This document shows positions 44,884-54,076 of a DNA stretch of 64,000 nt, one piece after another (position 1 is the first letter of the stretch; every line of letters starts with the position of its first letter). The notes beneath the pieces were generated by a model. The model was not told where the DNA came from. It saw nothing but the letters and a program-made list of their open reading frames with translations, and made no database searches. The stretch is from Leptospira paudalimensis (GTDB taxonomy: Bacteria; Spirochaetota; Leptospiria; Leptospirales; Leptospiraceae): the NCBI RefSeq assembly GCF_026151345.1, contig NZ_JAMQPR010000001.1, positions 2,862,676-2,926,675 on the forward strand. The letters run 5' to 3'. The position numbers were made by a program, and so were the translations under genes.

Positions 44884-46967
44884 TCTATGTTATTTATCTG
44901 ATTGGTTTTTTATTTTTAGGAATTCTATATGGAATCACTAAATTATACAAACAAAATGAAGAAAACCAAAATACCGTTACTGTTTTAAAATCCAAAATTC
45001 AATTGCTGAATGAGGAATTAGAAGAAAAAGAAAAAGAACTACTCTCAACAAAAACACAGTCAGAAGAATTTTCGAACAAACTTGTTGATTCTTATGGCCA
45101 ACTTTCTGATCTCGATGGTCTCTTAAGAGAAATTAACTCAGCTACTGACTTAAAAGATGTTCTGAGAATACTTGGTTTTTACATCAGAGAGAAATTCAAA
45201 GTACCACATTATCTTTTATATGTTTATAAAAAAGAATTAGATGCCTTAGAGTTTTTTCACAGTAACTTTCCAGAAGAACTTTCAGAGACGGTAAAATTAG
45301 AGATCATGGGAAGGACTATCCCAGTTTCTGATTCTTATGTAACTACGTATGCACACGCGTATGTTCGAAAAAGAAAAAGAAGTTTTTATATTGAAGACTT
45401 TGAAACTTATAAAACAGAAGGTGTGGAACTTGAGAATAAAAAATCTGCAAATTTAAAATCACTTCTCATTGTCCCACTTTACCTACGTAATAAATTCATT
45501 GGAACTTTGGATTTATTAGATTATTCAGGTATATTTTTATTAAATGAACAACAACTCAACCAAATCAAAATCATAGCCGATTACATTGCAGGCACAATTG
45601 AAACCGGGTATCTTCTTGATGAGCTAAAAACAGTAAACTCCAAAATCCAAGAAGAAAAAGAGAATATAGAATCCAATCGTTTGAAACTGGAAAACCTTCA
45701 CAAATTCAACCGAAAAATTAATTCCTATTCTGAAATCGAAGATATCACAAGGGAAGTTTTTAGTTATTTAAAAGCCAATCACCGTGTTGAATTAGGTTTT
45801 ATCTTATTAGTAGATCCAAAATCCAATACATTAGTCCCTCTCATGGAAGGTGCTGAAGTCTTTAACAAAGGTTTACTCGTCACAAATTTTTTAAGAACAT
45901 TCCGTCCGAAATTGATTCCATCTATCGGTTCCCTTTATCGGTCCTATCAAAAACAAAAACCTATTTATCTCAAAAAATCATCTCGATGGAAAGAACTAAC
46001 ACCAATCGATACCTCAATTGTTGAAAGTTTTAAATTAGAAATTTTTGGACATGTACCACTTGTTGTCCAAGGCCAAACCATTGGAATAGTATGTGTGACT
46101 CGCCTAACAAAAGAAAATCCTTGGACACAAATTGAATTCCAAGAAATCATTTCCTTTTGTGAACAAGTTGCGGGTGCAATACACAATGCAAATCTACGCC
46201 GAGATTTGGAAAAAGAGAGAGAAAAAACAATTCACTTCATTCGAAACATACTTCCTGGTGATTTAGCAGATGAACTCATTGAACGCGGAGAGGTTGTTCC
46301 TATGGAATACGAATCCGTAAGTATATTATTTACTGATTTCAAAAACTTCACTAAAGCAGCTGAATCATTGTCACCAGAAGATTTGATTGAACAATTAGAT
46401 GGATGTTTTTCCCAATTTGATGATATAGCAGTAAGGCATAATTTTGAAAAATTAAAAACAATTGGGGATTCTTATATGGCTGCTGGTGGAATTCCACAAG
46501 GAAATTTCACTCACCCCGTAGATGCATGTTTGTTTGCCATGGAAATCAAATCATTTATGACACAAATTCGTTCCTTCAAACAAATGTTAGGCCAAGATTT
46601 CTGGGAAATTCGAATTGGTATCCACACGGGTCCTGTAGTAGCAGGTGTTGTTGGTAAATCAAAATTTGCTTATGATGTTTGGGGCGATGCAGTGAATACT
46701 GCAAGCAGGATGGAAAGTTCTAGTGATGCCGGTGAAATCAATTTATCAGAGACTACTTATGATAAAGTGAAACGATTTTTTGAATGTGAATATCGTGGTA
46801 AGGTCAAAGCAAAAAACAAAGGGGAAATGGGGATGTATTTCTTAAAACGTTTGCGCCCTGAATTTTCAAGAGATCCAGAAGGAATGGTTCCCAACCAAAT
46901 CTTTTTAGATTTATATAAAAATTTGCAGATCGGTGCAAAAATCATCTACCGTCAAACTGGTTCTTGA
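44880..46967 (+). CDS. GAF-containing adenylate cyclase (class III)
   Basis: A 695-aa protein: one N-terminal TM helix (MIYVIYLIGFLFLGILYG), a coiled coil (about 20-65), two GAF domains and a C-terminal cyclase. All catalytic residues are present: Asp486 (LFTDFKNF), Lys526 and Asp530 (EKLKTIGDSY), Asp599 (YDVWG), Asn606 and Arg610 (AVNTASRM). The Lys/Asp pair points to ATP as substrate, making cAMP. Such enzymes act as dimers. The ATGA overlap with the pseudo-cyclase argues for near-equal synthesis and physical interaction. Confidence 0.94.
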   Translation: MIYVIYLIGFLFLGILYGITKLYKQNEENQNTVTVLKSKIQLLNEELEEKEKELLSTKTQSEEFSNKLVDSYGQLSDLDGLLREINSATDLKDVLRILGFYIREKFKVPHYLLYVYKKELDALEFFHSNFPEELSETVKLEIMGRTIPVSDSYVTTYAHAYVRKRKRSFYIEDFETYKTEGVELENKKSANLKSLLIVPLYLRNKFIGTLDLLDYSGIFLLNEQQLNQIKIIADYIAGTIETGYLLDELKTVNSKIQEEKENIESNRLKLENLHKFNRKINSYSEIEDITREVFSYLKANHRVELGFILLVDPKSNTLVPLMEGAEVFNKGLLVTNFLRTFRPKLIPSIGSLYRSYQKQKPIYLKKSSRWKELTPIDTSIVESFKLEIFGHVPLVVQGQTIGIVCVTRLTKENPWTQIEFQEIISFCEQVAGAIHNANLRRDLEKEREKTIHFIRNILPGDLADELIERGEVVPMEYESVSILFTDFKNFTKAAESLSPEDLIEQLDGCFSQFDDIAVRHNFEKLKTIGDSYMAAGGIPQGNFTHPVDACLFAMEIKSFMTQIRSFKQMLGQDFWEIRIGIHTGPVVAGVVGKSKFAYDVWGDAVNTASRMESSSDAGEINLSETTYDKVKRFFECEYRGKVKAKNKGEMGMYFLKRLRPEFSRDPEGMVPNQIFLDLYKNLQIGAKIIYRQTGS

Positions 46968-46982
46968 TCAGATTCCACTTCA

Positions 46983-47324
46983 TTACGAACCACCCGTTGC
47001 AGAGCTTGAGTTAGCACTAGAAGAGCTACCTCCTCGATTCCCTGAACTGGAACTCGATGAAGAACGTCGATTACTAGTTGTTGTGGTTGTACGTGTCGAA
47101 GCGACTGGGCATTTTTCATAACAAATTACATACAAGGTAATACAAGATGTTGTAGTCGCAACTGGATTGTTTAATTGGGGAGCAAGTGCAATGGCACAAA
47201 TGTATTGTTCCTTCACACACCGATCCATACATTGCAACCGTGTTTCAGAACTTTTTGTATTGGAACAATTGCCAAAAGTAAGGCCAATTCCCAATAAAAA
47301 AATTGCAAAGAACAAACGTTTCAT
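46983..47324 (-). CDS. Cys-rich, Ser-rich lipoprotein
   Basis: A 113-aa predicted lipoprotein (lipobox TFGNC). The mature part has a Cys-rich helical stretch (LQCMDRCVKEQYICAIAL, then SCITLYVICYEKC) followed by a Ser-Gly-Asn low-complexity tail. Paired Cys suggest disulphides. It lies antisense between the cyclase and the LuxR-type gene. I chose ATG 47324; the frame extends to 47375 without a better start. Function unknown. Confidence 0.6.
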   Translation of the reverse strand: MKRLFFAIFLLGIGLTFGNCSNTKSSETRLQCMDRCVKEQYICAIALAPQLNNPVATTTSCITLYVICYEKCPVASTRTTTTTSNRRSSSSSSSGNRGGSSSSANSSSATGGS

Positions 47325-47440
47325 GTCGATAGAATCGCATACATTTTCAACTTTTCCAATAGAGGAAAACCGCAAATGTGGGAATTACCTATGAAACATA
47401 CTTGATTCTACATTAGAGAAGTATGAAGTTGAATCAATAG

Positions 47441-47959
47441 ATGGAAACTCGCACCATACGTATCCTTTTTTTGGTATTTTATGTGATTTCATTAATTGTG
47501 TGGATCATTGAAGAAATATACACTCTTACAAAACCACCTGAATACTTCGACCGATTTCGAGTTATCATCGCAACCATAGAATCATTCATTGCCATTTCTT
47601 CTTTCCTTGTTGTTTTTATCTTATACAAAGAACTCAAAAAAGAAGCCGTGGAAAATAAACAGGCAAAAACACAGATCCATGACTTAAAAAGAACCAATCG
47701 AATTTTAAAAAATCCTGAAATAGGATTTTGGGCGGAAGCAAAGGCCCAAATGTTAGAATGGAATTTAACAGACGCGGAAACAGAGATTGCTATTCTTTTG
47801 TTAAGAGGTTTTTCCCAAAAACAAATCGCTGCTGTTAGGAAAAAAAGTCTGAGGACAATCGAAAACCAAACCGCCTCTATCTACGAAAAATCTTCTATGA
47901 GAGGGAAACTGGAATTTATTTCTTTTTTCCTGACTCCTCTTTTACCTGAAGAAGACTAA
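47441..47959 (+). CDS. Membrane-anchored LuxR-type HTH protein
   Basis: A 172-aa protein with two TM helices (about 5-25 and 40-62), a coiled coil (KELKKEAVENKQAKTQIHDLKR) and a LuxR/GerE-type HTH (WNLTDAETEIAILLLRGFSQ, then SLRTIENQTASIYEKS). Transcription factors held at the membrane by their own TM helices are uncommon for LuxR types. It has no receiver or ligand domain, so the membrane part is likely the sensor. A weak hairpin separates it from the M23 operon. Confidence 0.8.
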   Translation: METRTIRILFLVFYVISLIVWIIEEIYTLTKPPEYFDRFRVIIATIESFIAISSFLVVFILYKELKKEAVENKQAKTQIHDLKRTNRILKNPEIGFWAEAKAQMLEWNLTDAETEIAILLLRGFSQKQIAAVRKKSLRTIENQTASIYEKSSMRGKLEFISFFLTPLLPEED

Positions 47960-47966
47960 ACAAAAA

Positions 47967-47980
47967 ACCTTGACCAAGGT
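47967..47980 (+). terminator. Weak intrinsic terminator
   Basis: ACCTT-gacc-AAGGT is a 5-bp stem followed by GATTCTTTTT. It lies 7 bp after the LuxR-type stop and 31 bp before the M23 gene. The short stem and interrupted T-run make it a weak or partial terminator. Confidence 0.35.
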
Positions 47981-48010
47981 GATTCTTTTTGGTTATTTTA
48001 GGTTTGTTTT

Positions 48011-49576
48011 ATGAAAAATCGAAACGTAATTTTATACACATCCTTATTTGTATTATGTAACATTTCCCTTTGGTCCCAATCACAATTAGAAGACCGTGAT
48101 CAACAAAGACAGTCTGGTCTTATCAAAACCAATCAAAAAAAACAAGAGGAAATTCTGCAAAAGTATAACGACTTTGTTTCGAAAGTACAAAGCAGATTCC
48201 CTGGACTTAAAATTTCCTCTTCTCCCATTGATTTAAAATTAGCAGAAGGGATTTCAGACCATAACAATGCACCAGGAGCCGCTGATAAAAAATCCAAATC
48301 CATCAGTGCGATTGCATCTGATCATTTTTATTTACAACTCGAACCAAATGGACAACCTAATGCACGTTCGCAAATTAAGGTAAAAAAAGGAGATCCCTTA
48401 GAAGTAGTTTTAGTTTTAAAACAAGACGTAACAGAAAAAAAAGAAGGTTCTCATTGGGTATTGGTTCGAACAAAAGCAAAACAAGAAGGATATACTACCC
48501 AAGACTTATTACAACCAACAAAACCAGCCTTAAAATCTAGAAATACAGAAGGTCTCACTTTAGATGTATCTTCAATACCTTCTAGAATCACTACAGAACC
48601 AGCTAGCCCCAGTTATACGGACTCTAAAAAAGGTAAAGAACTGTGGGTAAACGCTAGTTCCTTAAACATGAGAGGAGAACCCGATGTGAACGGTTATGTA
48701 ATCGCAAGGTTACCGAAAGGAATCAAAGTGACCGTTCAGAGTTCCACATCCAATGAAGAAACTATCGACGGAATCACTTCCAGCTGGCACCAAGTTTCTT
48801 CTGCTTATGGCAATGGTTGGGTCTTCGGTGGATACTTAAGTAACTCAGAAGTTGTCTCATATGAAGTTCAACCAGGAGAAATTTCATTTCCACAAGAAAA
48901 TCCAGATGATTTAAAAGTTGGAGATAAACGTTTTGTTAGATCTACAAATTTACGAATGAGAGATGAACCTAACGAATACGGTTCTGTCGTTACTTCAATC
49001 CCTGGTGATGAAAAACTTAAAATTTTAGATACAAAAAAGGATATCGAAACCATTGGTGGAGTTCGATCAAAATGGATCTACGTCAACTGGAATGATGAGT
49101 GGGAAGGTTGGGTATTTGGAGGATTTGTTTCCAAGGAACGTGGTCCTCTCGTTGATACTGATGATATCTCAAAATACTTTCAGATTCCTGTAGATAACGA
49201 CCGCTATGTGTCATCTAGTTTCGGAACACGCGTAGATCCTGTAACTGGCAAAATTGGCGCCTTCCATTCAGGTATTGATTTACCCGCTCCAGTAGGTACA
49301 CCAATCAAAGCTGTGAGTGATGGGAAGGTATGGCGAACAATTACAACTAGCGGTGGTTATGGGATGTTAACGATCATTAGCCATAAGAATAACATCTACA
49401 CCTATTATGCACATCAGAGTGACAGGCAGGTAAAAGAAGGTGACACAGTCCGCTCAGGCGATATCATTGGCTTAGTAGGAAACACTGGAAAATCAACAGG
49501 TCCTCATCTCCATTTTGAAGTTAGGAAAGGCCCAGACCAACAAGCATTGGATCCAGGAGCATATTTACCCAAATGA
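48011..49576 (+). CDS. M23 metallopeptidase with two SH3b domains
   Basis: A 521-aa exported protein. A signal peptide precedes a coiled region and two bacterial SH3 domains (ASSLNMRGEPDVNGYVIARL and STNLRMRDEPNEYGSVVTSI), then a C-terminal M23 LytM-type peptidase. Metal ligands are His419 and Asp423 (FHSGIDLPAPVG) and His501; His499 completes HLHFE. It probably cleaves peptidoglycan cross-bridges in the periplasm. Its stop overlaps the ankyrin gene start (ATGA). Confidence 0.92.
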   Translation: MKNRNVILYTSLFVLCNISLWSQSQLEDRDQQRQSGLIKTNQKKQEEILQKYNDFVSKVQSRFPGLKISSSPIDLKLAEGISDHNNAPGAADKKSKSISAIASDHFYLQLEPNGQPNARSQIKVKKGDPLEVVLVLKQDVTEKKEGSHWVLVRTKAKQEGYTTQDLLQPTKPALKSRNTEGLTLDVSSIPSRITTEPASPSYTDSKKGKELWVNASSLNMRGEPDVNGYVIARLPKGIKVTVQSSTSNEETIDGITSSWHQVSSAYGNGWVFGGYLSNSEVVSYEVQPGEISFPQENPDDLKVGDKRFVRSTNLRMRDEPNEYGSVVTSIPGDEKLKILDTKKDIETIGGVRSKWIYVNWNDEWEGWVFGGFVSKERGPLVDTDDISKYFQIPVDNDRYVSSSFGTRVDPVTGKIGAFHSGIDLPAPVGTPIKAVSDGKVWRTITTSGGYGMLTIISHKNNIYTYYAHQSDRQVKEGDTVRSGDIIGLVGNTGKSTGPHLHFEVRKGPDQQALDPGAYLPK

Positions 49577-51507
49577 AATCTAAATTAAATCTTATTTTCT
49601 TCATTCTGATTCTATCGTTTCAACCTTATCTGTTTGCGGAAGAACCGATGCCGACTTCACCAGAAGTTTCACCTAGTTTTGATATGGTGCAAATTCTATT
49701 AAAGGGAAATCAAAAGGAATTTGAAAACGCAGTGACAAATGGTGGAGACATCAATGCTTCAGACGATTCTGGGAAATCACTCCTCATTTTAGCAGTTGAA
49801 AAAAATCGAACAAAACAATTTGAGTTTTTATTAAACCAGGGTGCTGATTTAAACAAACGTGATCTTTCTGGAAAAACATTATTACATTATGTTGTTACAT
49901 CCAAATTCACAAACCAAATCAAAACATTGGTTGAAAAAGGTGCAGATTTAAATGCGTATGATGCTGATGGAAATACCGCACTTCATGTTGCTATCTTAAA
50001 ATCAAACTTGGCTGTTCAGAAGTTACTTGTGGAAAGTAAAGCAGATGTGAATCTCAGAAACAATCCACGAAAATCACCCATTTATTTGGCATTTGAAAAA
50101 AACAAAATAGATTCTATCAACTTTCTTTTACAAAATGGTGCTGATATCAATTTACCTGATTTAACAGGTCGTACTCCTATCTTTGTAGCAATTGAACAAA
50201 GAAACATAAAACTACTTACTCTTGCCTTAGATGCAAATGCCAATCCAAATGCGGAAGATACAAAGTCCATTCGGCCCATCGTATTTGCGATTGAAAAAGG
50301 ATTCACGGCGGGAGTAGAATCCTTATTAAACCGAGGAGCAGATGTCCAAACCAAAACACCTGAAGGTGAGTCTTTATTATTTTATTCAGTTGAAAAAAGA
50401 AACCTAGCTGTTACAAATTTATTAATCAAAAAAGGACTGAATGTTGATTCCAAAAACACTAATGGAAAAACACTGTTTGAAATCGCTTTAACTAAAAACG
50501 ATTCAAATTTATTGAAACTAGTGTTAGATGCAGGTGCAAATCCAAACCAAACACTTTCAACGAATAAAAACCCACTGGAAGAAGCCATTGAAAGTTCCAA
50601 ATGGGCGATTGCAGAGTTATTGATTGAAAAAAATGCAGAGATACAAACACCCAATCTTTCAGGTTACTTACCCATCCATTTAGCTTCTAGAAAACCTGGA
50701 ATCAAAATCGTTGACCTCCTCTTGAAAAAAGGAGTTCCAGTTGATATCATAAATGCAAAAACAAATGAAACTGCATTGTCACTTGCTTTAGATAACAAAC
50801 AATTAAATATCGCTAAACTCCTCTTATCAAAGAAAGCAAATCCAAACCATCAACTGAAAGATGGAGTGGGTTTAATCTTTTCTACTATCGAAAGAAAAGA
50901 TGCTGAAGCGTTTAAACTACTGGTATCCAATGGTGCAAATTTATTAATACTAAACGATGAAGATGAAAATCTAATCACTACTGTTTGTAAATTAGAGGTT
51001 GATAAAAAAGAACAAAAGTTTGTTGATGAAACTCTTAAGTTATTGATTAGCAAAGGAGTGAACCCAAATGCAAAAAACAAACGAGGGTTAAGTGCTCTTC
51101 ATATTGCTCTCAATCGAAATCGAATCGAAACGATGTCAACACTGTTGACCATGGGAGCTGACCCAAACCTAACAGACAATAATGGACTTTCGATACTAAA
51201 CAAAGCAATTCAAAAGTTTTTAAATGCAAAAGATTCCAATCAAATTGAATTATTTAAAAAGTTAGTACTATTCCTAGTCGAAAGACGTGCGAACCTCAAC
51301 CAACAAGATAAATTAGGGAAAACTATACTTTCCGAACTAGCAATTCAATTTGATCCTGGTAAAAGTGATCCTATTTTGGAATTGGCAAAAGTCATTGTTC
51401 TAAATGGCGGAGATCCAAAGCTAAAAGATAAAAATGGCAAGTCTGCATTGGATTATGCTGATGAGAAAAAAATTCCAGAACTCTTAGAAATTTATCGCGG
51501 TCTTTAA
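49573..51507 (+). CDS. Exported ankyrin-repeat protein
   Basis: A 644-aa protein with a signal peptide (FFILILSFQPYLFAEE) and about 16 ankyrin repeats from residue 40 to the end. Repeats read [LI]L..GAD[LV]N..[DN]..G.[ST][LP]L, for example LVEKGADLNAYDADGNTALH. It is a protein-binding scaffold in the periplasm or outer membrane. It overlaps the M23 gene by 4 bp and the cNMP gene by one base (TAATG). Binding and control of the M23 peptidase is a plausible inference. Confidence 0.92.
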   Translation: MKSKLNLIFFILILSFQPYLFAEEPMPTSPEVSPSFDMVQILLKGNQKEFENAVTNGGDINASDDSGKSLLILAVEKNRTKQFEFLLNQGADLNKRDLSGKTLLHYVVTSKFTNQIKTLVEKGADLNAYDADGNTALHVAILKSNLAVQKLLVESKADVNLRNNPRKSPIYLAFEKNKIDSINFLLQNGADINLPDLTGRTPIFVAIEQRNIKLLTLALDANANPNAEDTKSIRPIVFAIEKGFTAGVESLLNRGADVQTKTPEGESLLFYSVEKRNLAVTNLLIKKGLNVDSKNTNGKTLFEIALTKNDSNLLKLVLDAGANPNQTLSTNKNPLEEAIESSKWAIAELLIEKNAEIQTPNLSGYLPIHLASRKPGIKIVDLLLKKGVPVDIINAKTNETALSLALDNKQLNIAKLLLSKKANPNHQLKDGVGLIFSTIERKDAEAFKLLVSNGANLLILNDEDENLITTVCKLEVDKKEQKFVDETLKLLISKGVNPNAKNKRGLSALHIALNRNRIETMSTLLTMGADPNLTDNNGLSILNKAIQKFLNAKDSNQIELFKKLVLFLVERRANLNQQDKLGKTILSELAIQFDPGKSDPILELAKVIVLNGGDPKLKDKNGKSALDYADEKKIPELLEIYRGL

Positions 51508-51941
51508 TGTCCATTCCTAAAAAAGATAATCGTATCAACATATTCGACTTCGTTAATACAGTCCCAACAAAGACATTCAAACGAGGTGAGATCATCGTGA
51601 GAGAAGGTGATCCATCAAATGAGAAAATGTATTTTATATTAAGTGGTACTTTGTCTGTAGGAATGGGTGCTCCTGACCAAGGAAATTTTCATGAAGTGAG
51701 AAAACTTTCCACAGGAGAGTTTTTTGGAGAGATTGCACTTATCTCTGCACATCCCAGAGCAATGACGGTATTCATCGAATCCGATAGAGCACAGTTAGGA
51801 ATTCTCGATAAACAAAATCTAATTCGAATTGCAAATTCAAATCCAATGTTTGTCTATGCACTATTACAAACTTATGTAGAAAGGCTAATCGAAGCTGAAC
51901 AAAAGTTAAAAGATCTAACAGAGGCGAGTGATGGGACTTAA
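51507..51941 (+). CDS. Stand-alone cyclic-nucleotide-binding protein 1
   Basis: A 144-aa single CNB domain with no output domain. The phosphate-binding cassette is intact: GEFFGEIALISAHPRAMTV, with Glu75 for ribose and Arg84 for the cyclic phosphate. A C-terminal helix (LLQTYVERLIEAEQKLKD) follows. It is cytoplasmic and likely binds cAMP from the nearby cyclase. It probably signals by protein contact, as it has no HTH or kinase part. Starts on the preceding stop (TAATG). Confidence 0.88.
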   Translation: MSIPKKDNRINIFDFVNTVPTKTFKRGEIIVREGDPSNEKMYFILSGTLSVGMGAPDQGNFHEVRKLSTGEFFGEIALISAHPRAMTVFIESDRAQLGILDKQNLIRIANSNPMFVYALLQTYVERLIEAEQKLKDLTEASDGT

Positions 51942-52449
51942 AGAATCTCTAGCCAAACTTAGTATGATCAATATCAAAAGAGGAGAAGTCCTTTTTAAGG
52001 AAGGAGTTCCTTCGAATGGTGCTATGTTCTTTTTGTTTGAAGGCCAGTTAGATATTTACAAACAAATTGAAGGCAAACATACCAAACTAAGAAGTATATT
52101 ACCTGGCGAATTTTTCGGCGAAATGGCTATCATCAACAATAGTCCAAGGGCAGCATCAATTGTTGTTGTATCTGAATCGGCGAAACTTGGCATTATCAAT
52201 CGAACTACTTTTGTGCAAATGAGTCAGGAAAGTCCTGAATTTTTATTTTTATTACTGAAAAAAGTAATCGAAAGATTATATGAAACAGATGGAAAAATTA
52301 GAGCGATCAAAAGAAAACAAGATGAAGACTCAATGATTTCCAAAGTTGTACCATCTGTCTCCAATACTGGTTCCGATTCGAATGACGAGAATCAAGGCGG
52401 AGTACCTTTAGAAACATTCACAGATGATGCACAATCAATTGGTGAATGA
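51931..52449 (+). CDS. Stand-alone cyclic-nucleotide-binding protein 2
   Basis: A 172-aa CNB protein. The cassette is GEFFGEMAIINNSPRAASI, with Glu64 and Arg73 present. A C-helix (LLLKKVIERLYETDGKIRAIK) leads to an acidic disordered tail of about 45 residues. ATG 51931 follows GAGG; the GTG at 51928 is less likely. It overlaps the first CNB gene by 11 bp. The pair could form heterodimers. No DNA-binding domain is present. Confidence 0.88.
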   Translation: MGLKESLAKLSMINIKRGEVLFKEGVPSNGAMFFLFEGQLDIYKQIEGKHTKLRSILPGEFFGEMAIINNSPRAASIVVVSESAKLGIINRTTFVQMSQESPEFLFLLLKKVIERLYETDGKIRAIKRKQDEDSMISKVVPSVSNTGSDSNDENQGGVPLETFTDDAQSIGE

Positions 52450-52454
52450 TTTTA

Positions 52455-53159
52455 TTAATTGAATTTTTTTCTTTTAATTTTAAATACTTCTGGCCTAACA
52501 ACAATTTCAGGAACAATAATCCCAGATAGATCCAAGATTAAATTTTTAATCACATTAGCAATTTGGTCAGGTAACAAATATGACTTTGGGTCTTGATCTG
52601 GTTCTATATTCAAATGATTATAAAAATCTGTTTTTGTAATATCAGGTATTACCAAATGTACCTTCACTGAATATTTGCGAAGTTCATCAAATAATAGCCG
52701 AGCATATTGATGGATTCCAGCTTTTAGAGAACCATAAACATTTCCCCATGGCGATATTTCATTTCCTGAAATTGATCCAATGAAGATAATTCTACCCTCA
52801 TTTTTTTTCAATGTACGAGTGAGAACACTTGTCAAAATCATAGAGGAAGTCAGGTGAACTTGCACCATTTCTACTATTTTTTCAGGAGATAATTCTTCCA
52901 CTGGTGCAAAGTATGCAATCCCCGCACTATGGATTAACAATGAAATCCGTTCCTTGTCAGGAATCAAGTTTAGGATCTTTGGGATCGAATTTGGATCACT
53001 TAAATCACCTTTCAGCAAATGAAAATTCTCGTTTCGCTCTTGGCACTTTTCAGGATGCCTACAAATTCCATATACTATAAAGTCCATTCCGAGTAAAACT
53101 TTTGCAATCGCAAGACCAATGCCTCGTGATGCTCCTGTTACTACAGCTACCTTTTTCAT
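52455..53159 (-). CDS. Short-chain dehydrogenase/reductase
   Basis: A 234-aa classical SDR. The cofactor motif is TGASRGIG near the N-terminus, then HSAG. The catalytic Ser is in IGSISG and the Tyr/Lys pair in YGSLKAG. NAD(P)H-dependent reduction of a carbonyl is expected; substrate unknown. ATG 53159 makes an ATGA overlap with the esterase stop; a frame extension to 53183 is not needed. It is the last gene of a five-gene operon. Confidence 0.88.
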   Translation of the reverse strand: MKKVAVVTGASRGIGLAIAKVLLGMDFIVYGICRHPEKCQERNENFHLLKGDLSDPNSIPKILNLIPDKERISLLIHSAGIAYFAPVEELSPEKIVEMVQVHLTSSMILTSVLTRTLKKNEGRIIFIGSISGNEISPWGNVYGSLKAGIHQYARLLFDELRKYSVKVHLVIPDITKTDFYNHLNIEPDQDPKSYLLPDQIANVIKNLILDLSGIIVPEIVVRPEVFKIKRKKFN

Positions 53160-54076
53160 TTTAAACTTTCCATGAATTCCCATACTAATAAGGAAGCATC
53201 AATTACCTTAGTTGTTTTTCCCTGGTTGATAAATGGAAGCATTGTTGTCTCTCCTGGCCAACTATGCCCAAGACCATTCAATTGAATCAATTCAACAATC
53301 TTGTTATTTGCACATTTGTGAAATCTTTCAAATTGAATCTGAATATTGTTTCCATCTTCCACAAAATCCTTAGTCGATTTGTTCACACTATCTTCGCAAC
53401 GATTCCATTCCTTCCATCTTAAGATGCTATCCAAAACGGAAAGAATTTCTTTACCATCTTTTACATAACCACCACTAAATGGAACTAATGGATCTTCGGT
53501 GCCAGCCATAATGGCTACAGAAACTGGCACCGTATTATATTTCTGTTTTGATTTTAATAGAGCCACGGAAATTTGAGCTGCAACACTCATGACCCCTCTC
53601 CACAGTTCCGATTTTTCAATCGCTAATCTTTGGGCCATAAAACCACCATTGGAATGACCAACTAAATACACATAACGTTCGTCAACCGAACCCTCTGCAA
53701 CCATACGTTTTACAATCGACTCTATAAATACAACATCGTTGATCGAATTCTCATCAGCAGGAGTGTTACCTCTTCCATCTGCCCAACTTCTTTTGTATCC
53801 ATCAGGAAAAACTACAATAAATCCTTTTGAATCTGCAACTTCGTTTAACTTAGTTTGTTTCATCATTGTAATCCCAGTTCCGAACCTACCATGGAGTGCA
53901 ACTAACATCGGTATGGGCAAACCATTCCAATTTTTGGGGTAATGTACTGTGTATGTTCTTTTCACTCCATTCAATTGAAAGTAATCATTTTTTTCATTGG
54001 GTTTTAATTTATAAAAGTAACCCATACAAGAAAATAATGTAATAAGACAAAAAATCCCTAACTTATAAAGTTTCAT
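53156..54076 (-). CDS. PHB-depolymerase/LpqC-like esterase lipoprotein
   Basis: A 306-aa predicted lipoprotein (lipobox TLFSC) of the alpha/beta hydrolase family that includes feruloyl esterase and PHB depolymerase (LpqC). The nucleophile is in GHSNGGFMAQRLA. Oxyanion and Asp segments are LVALHGRFG and IMAGTEDPLVPFSGG; the His is in LGLGHSWPG. It is probably attached to a membrane and hydrolyses esters in the periplasm or outside. It overlaps the neighbouring genes by 4 bp on each side. Confidence 0.85.
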   Translation of the reverse strand: MKLYKLGIFCLITLFSCMGYFYKLKPNEKNDYFQLNGVKRTYTVHYPKNWNGLPIPMLVALHGRFGTGITMMKQTKLNEVADSKGFIVVFPDGYKRSWADGRGNTPADENSINDVVFIESIVKRMVAEGSVDERYVYLVGHSNGGFMAQRLAIEKSELWRGVMSVAAQISVALLKSKQKYNTVPVSVAIMAGTEDPLVPFSGGYVKDGKEILSVLDSILRWKEWNRCEDSVNKSTKDFVEDGNNIQIQFERFHKCANNKIVELIQLNGLGHSWPGETTMLPFINQGKTTKVIDASLLVWEFMESLK

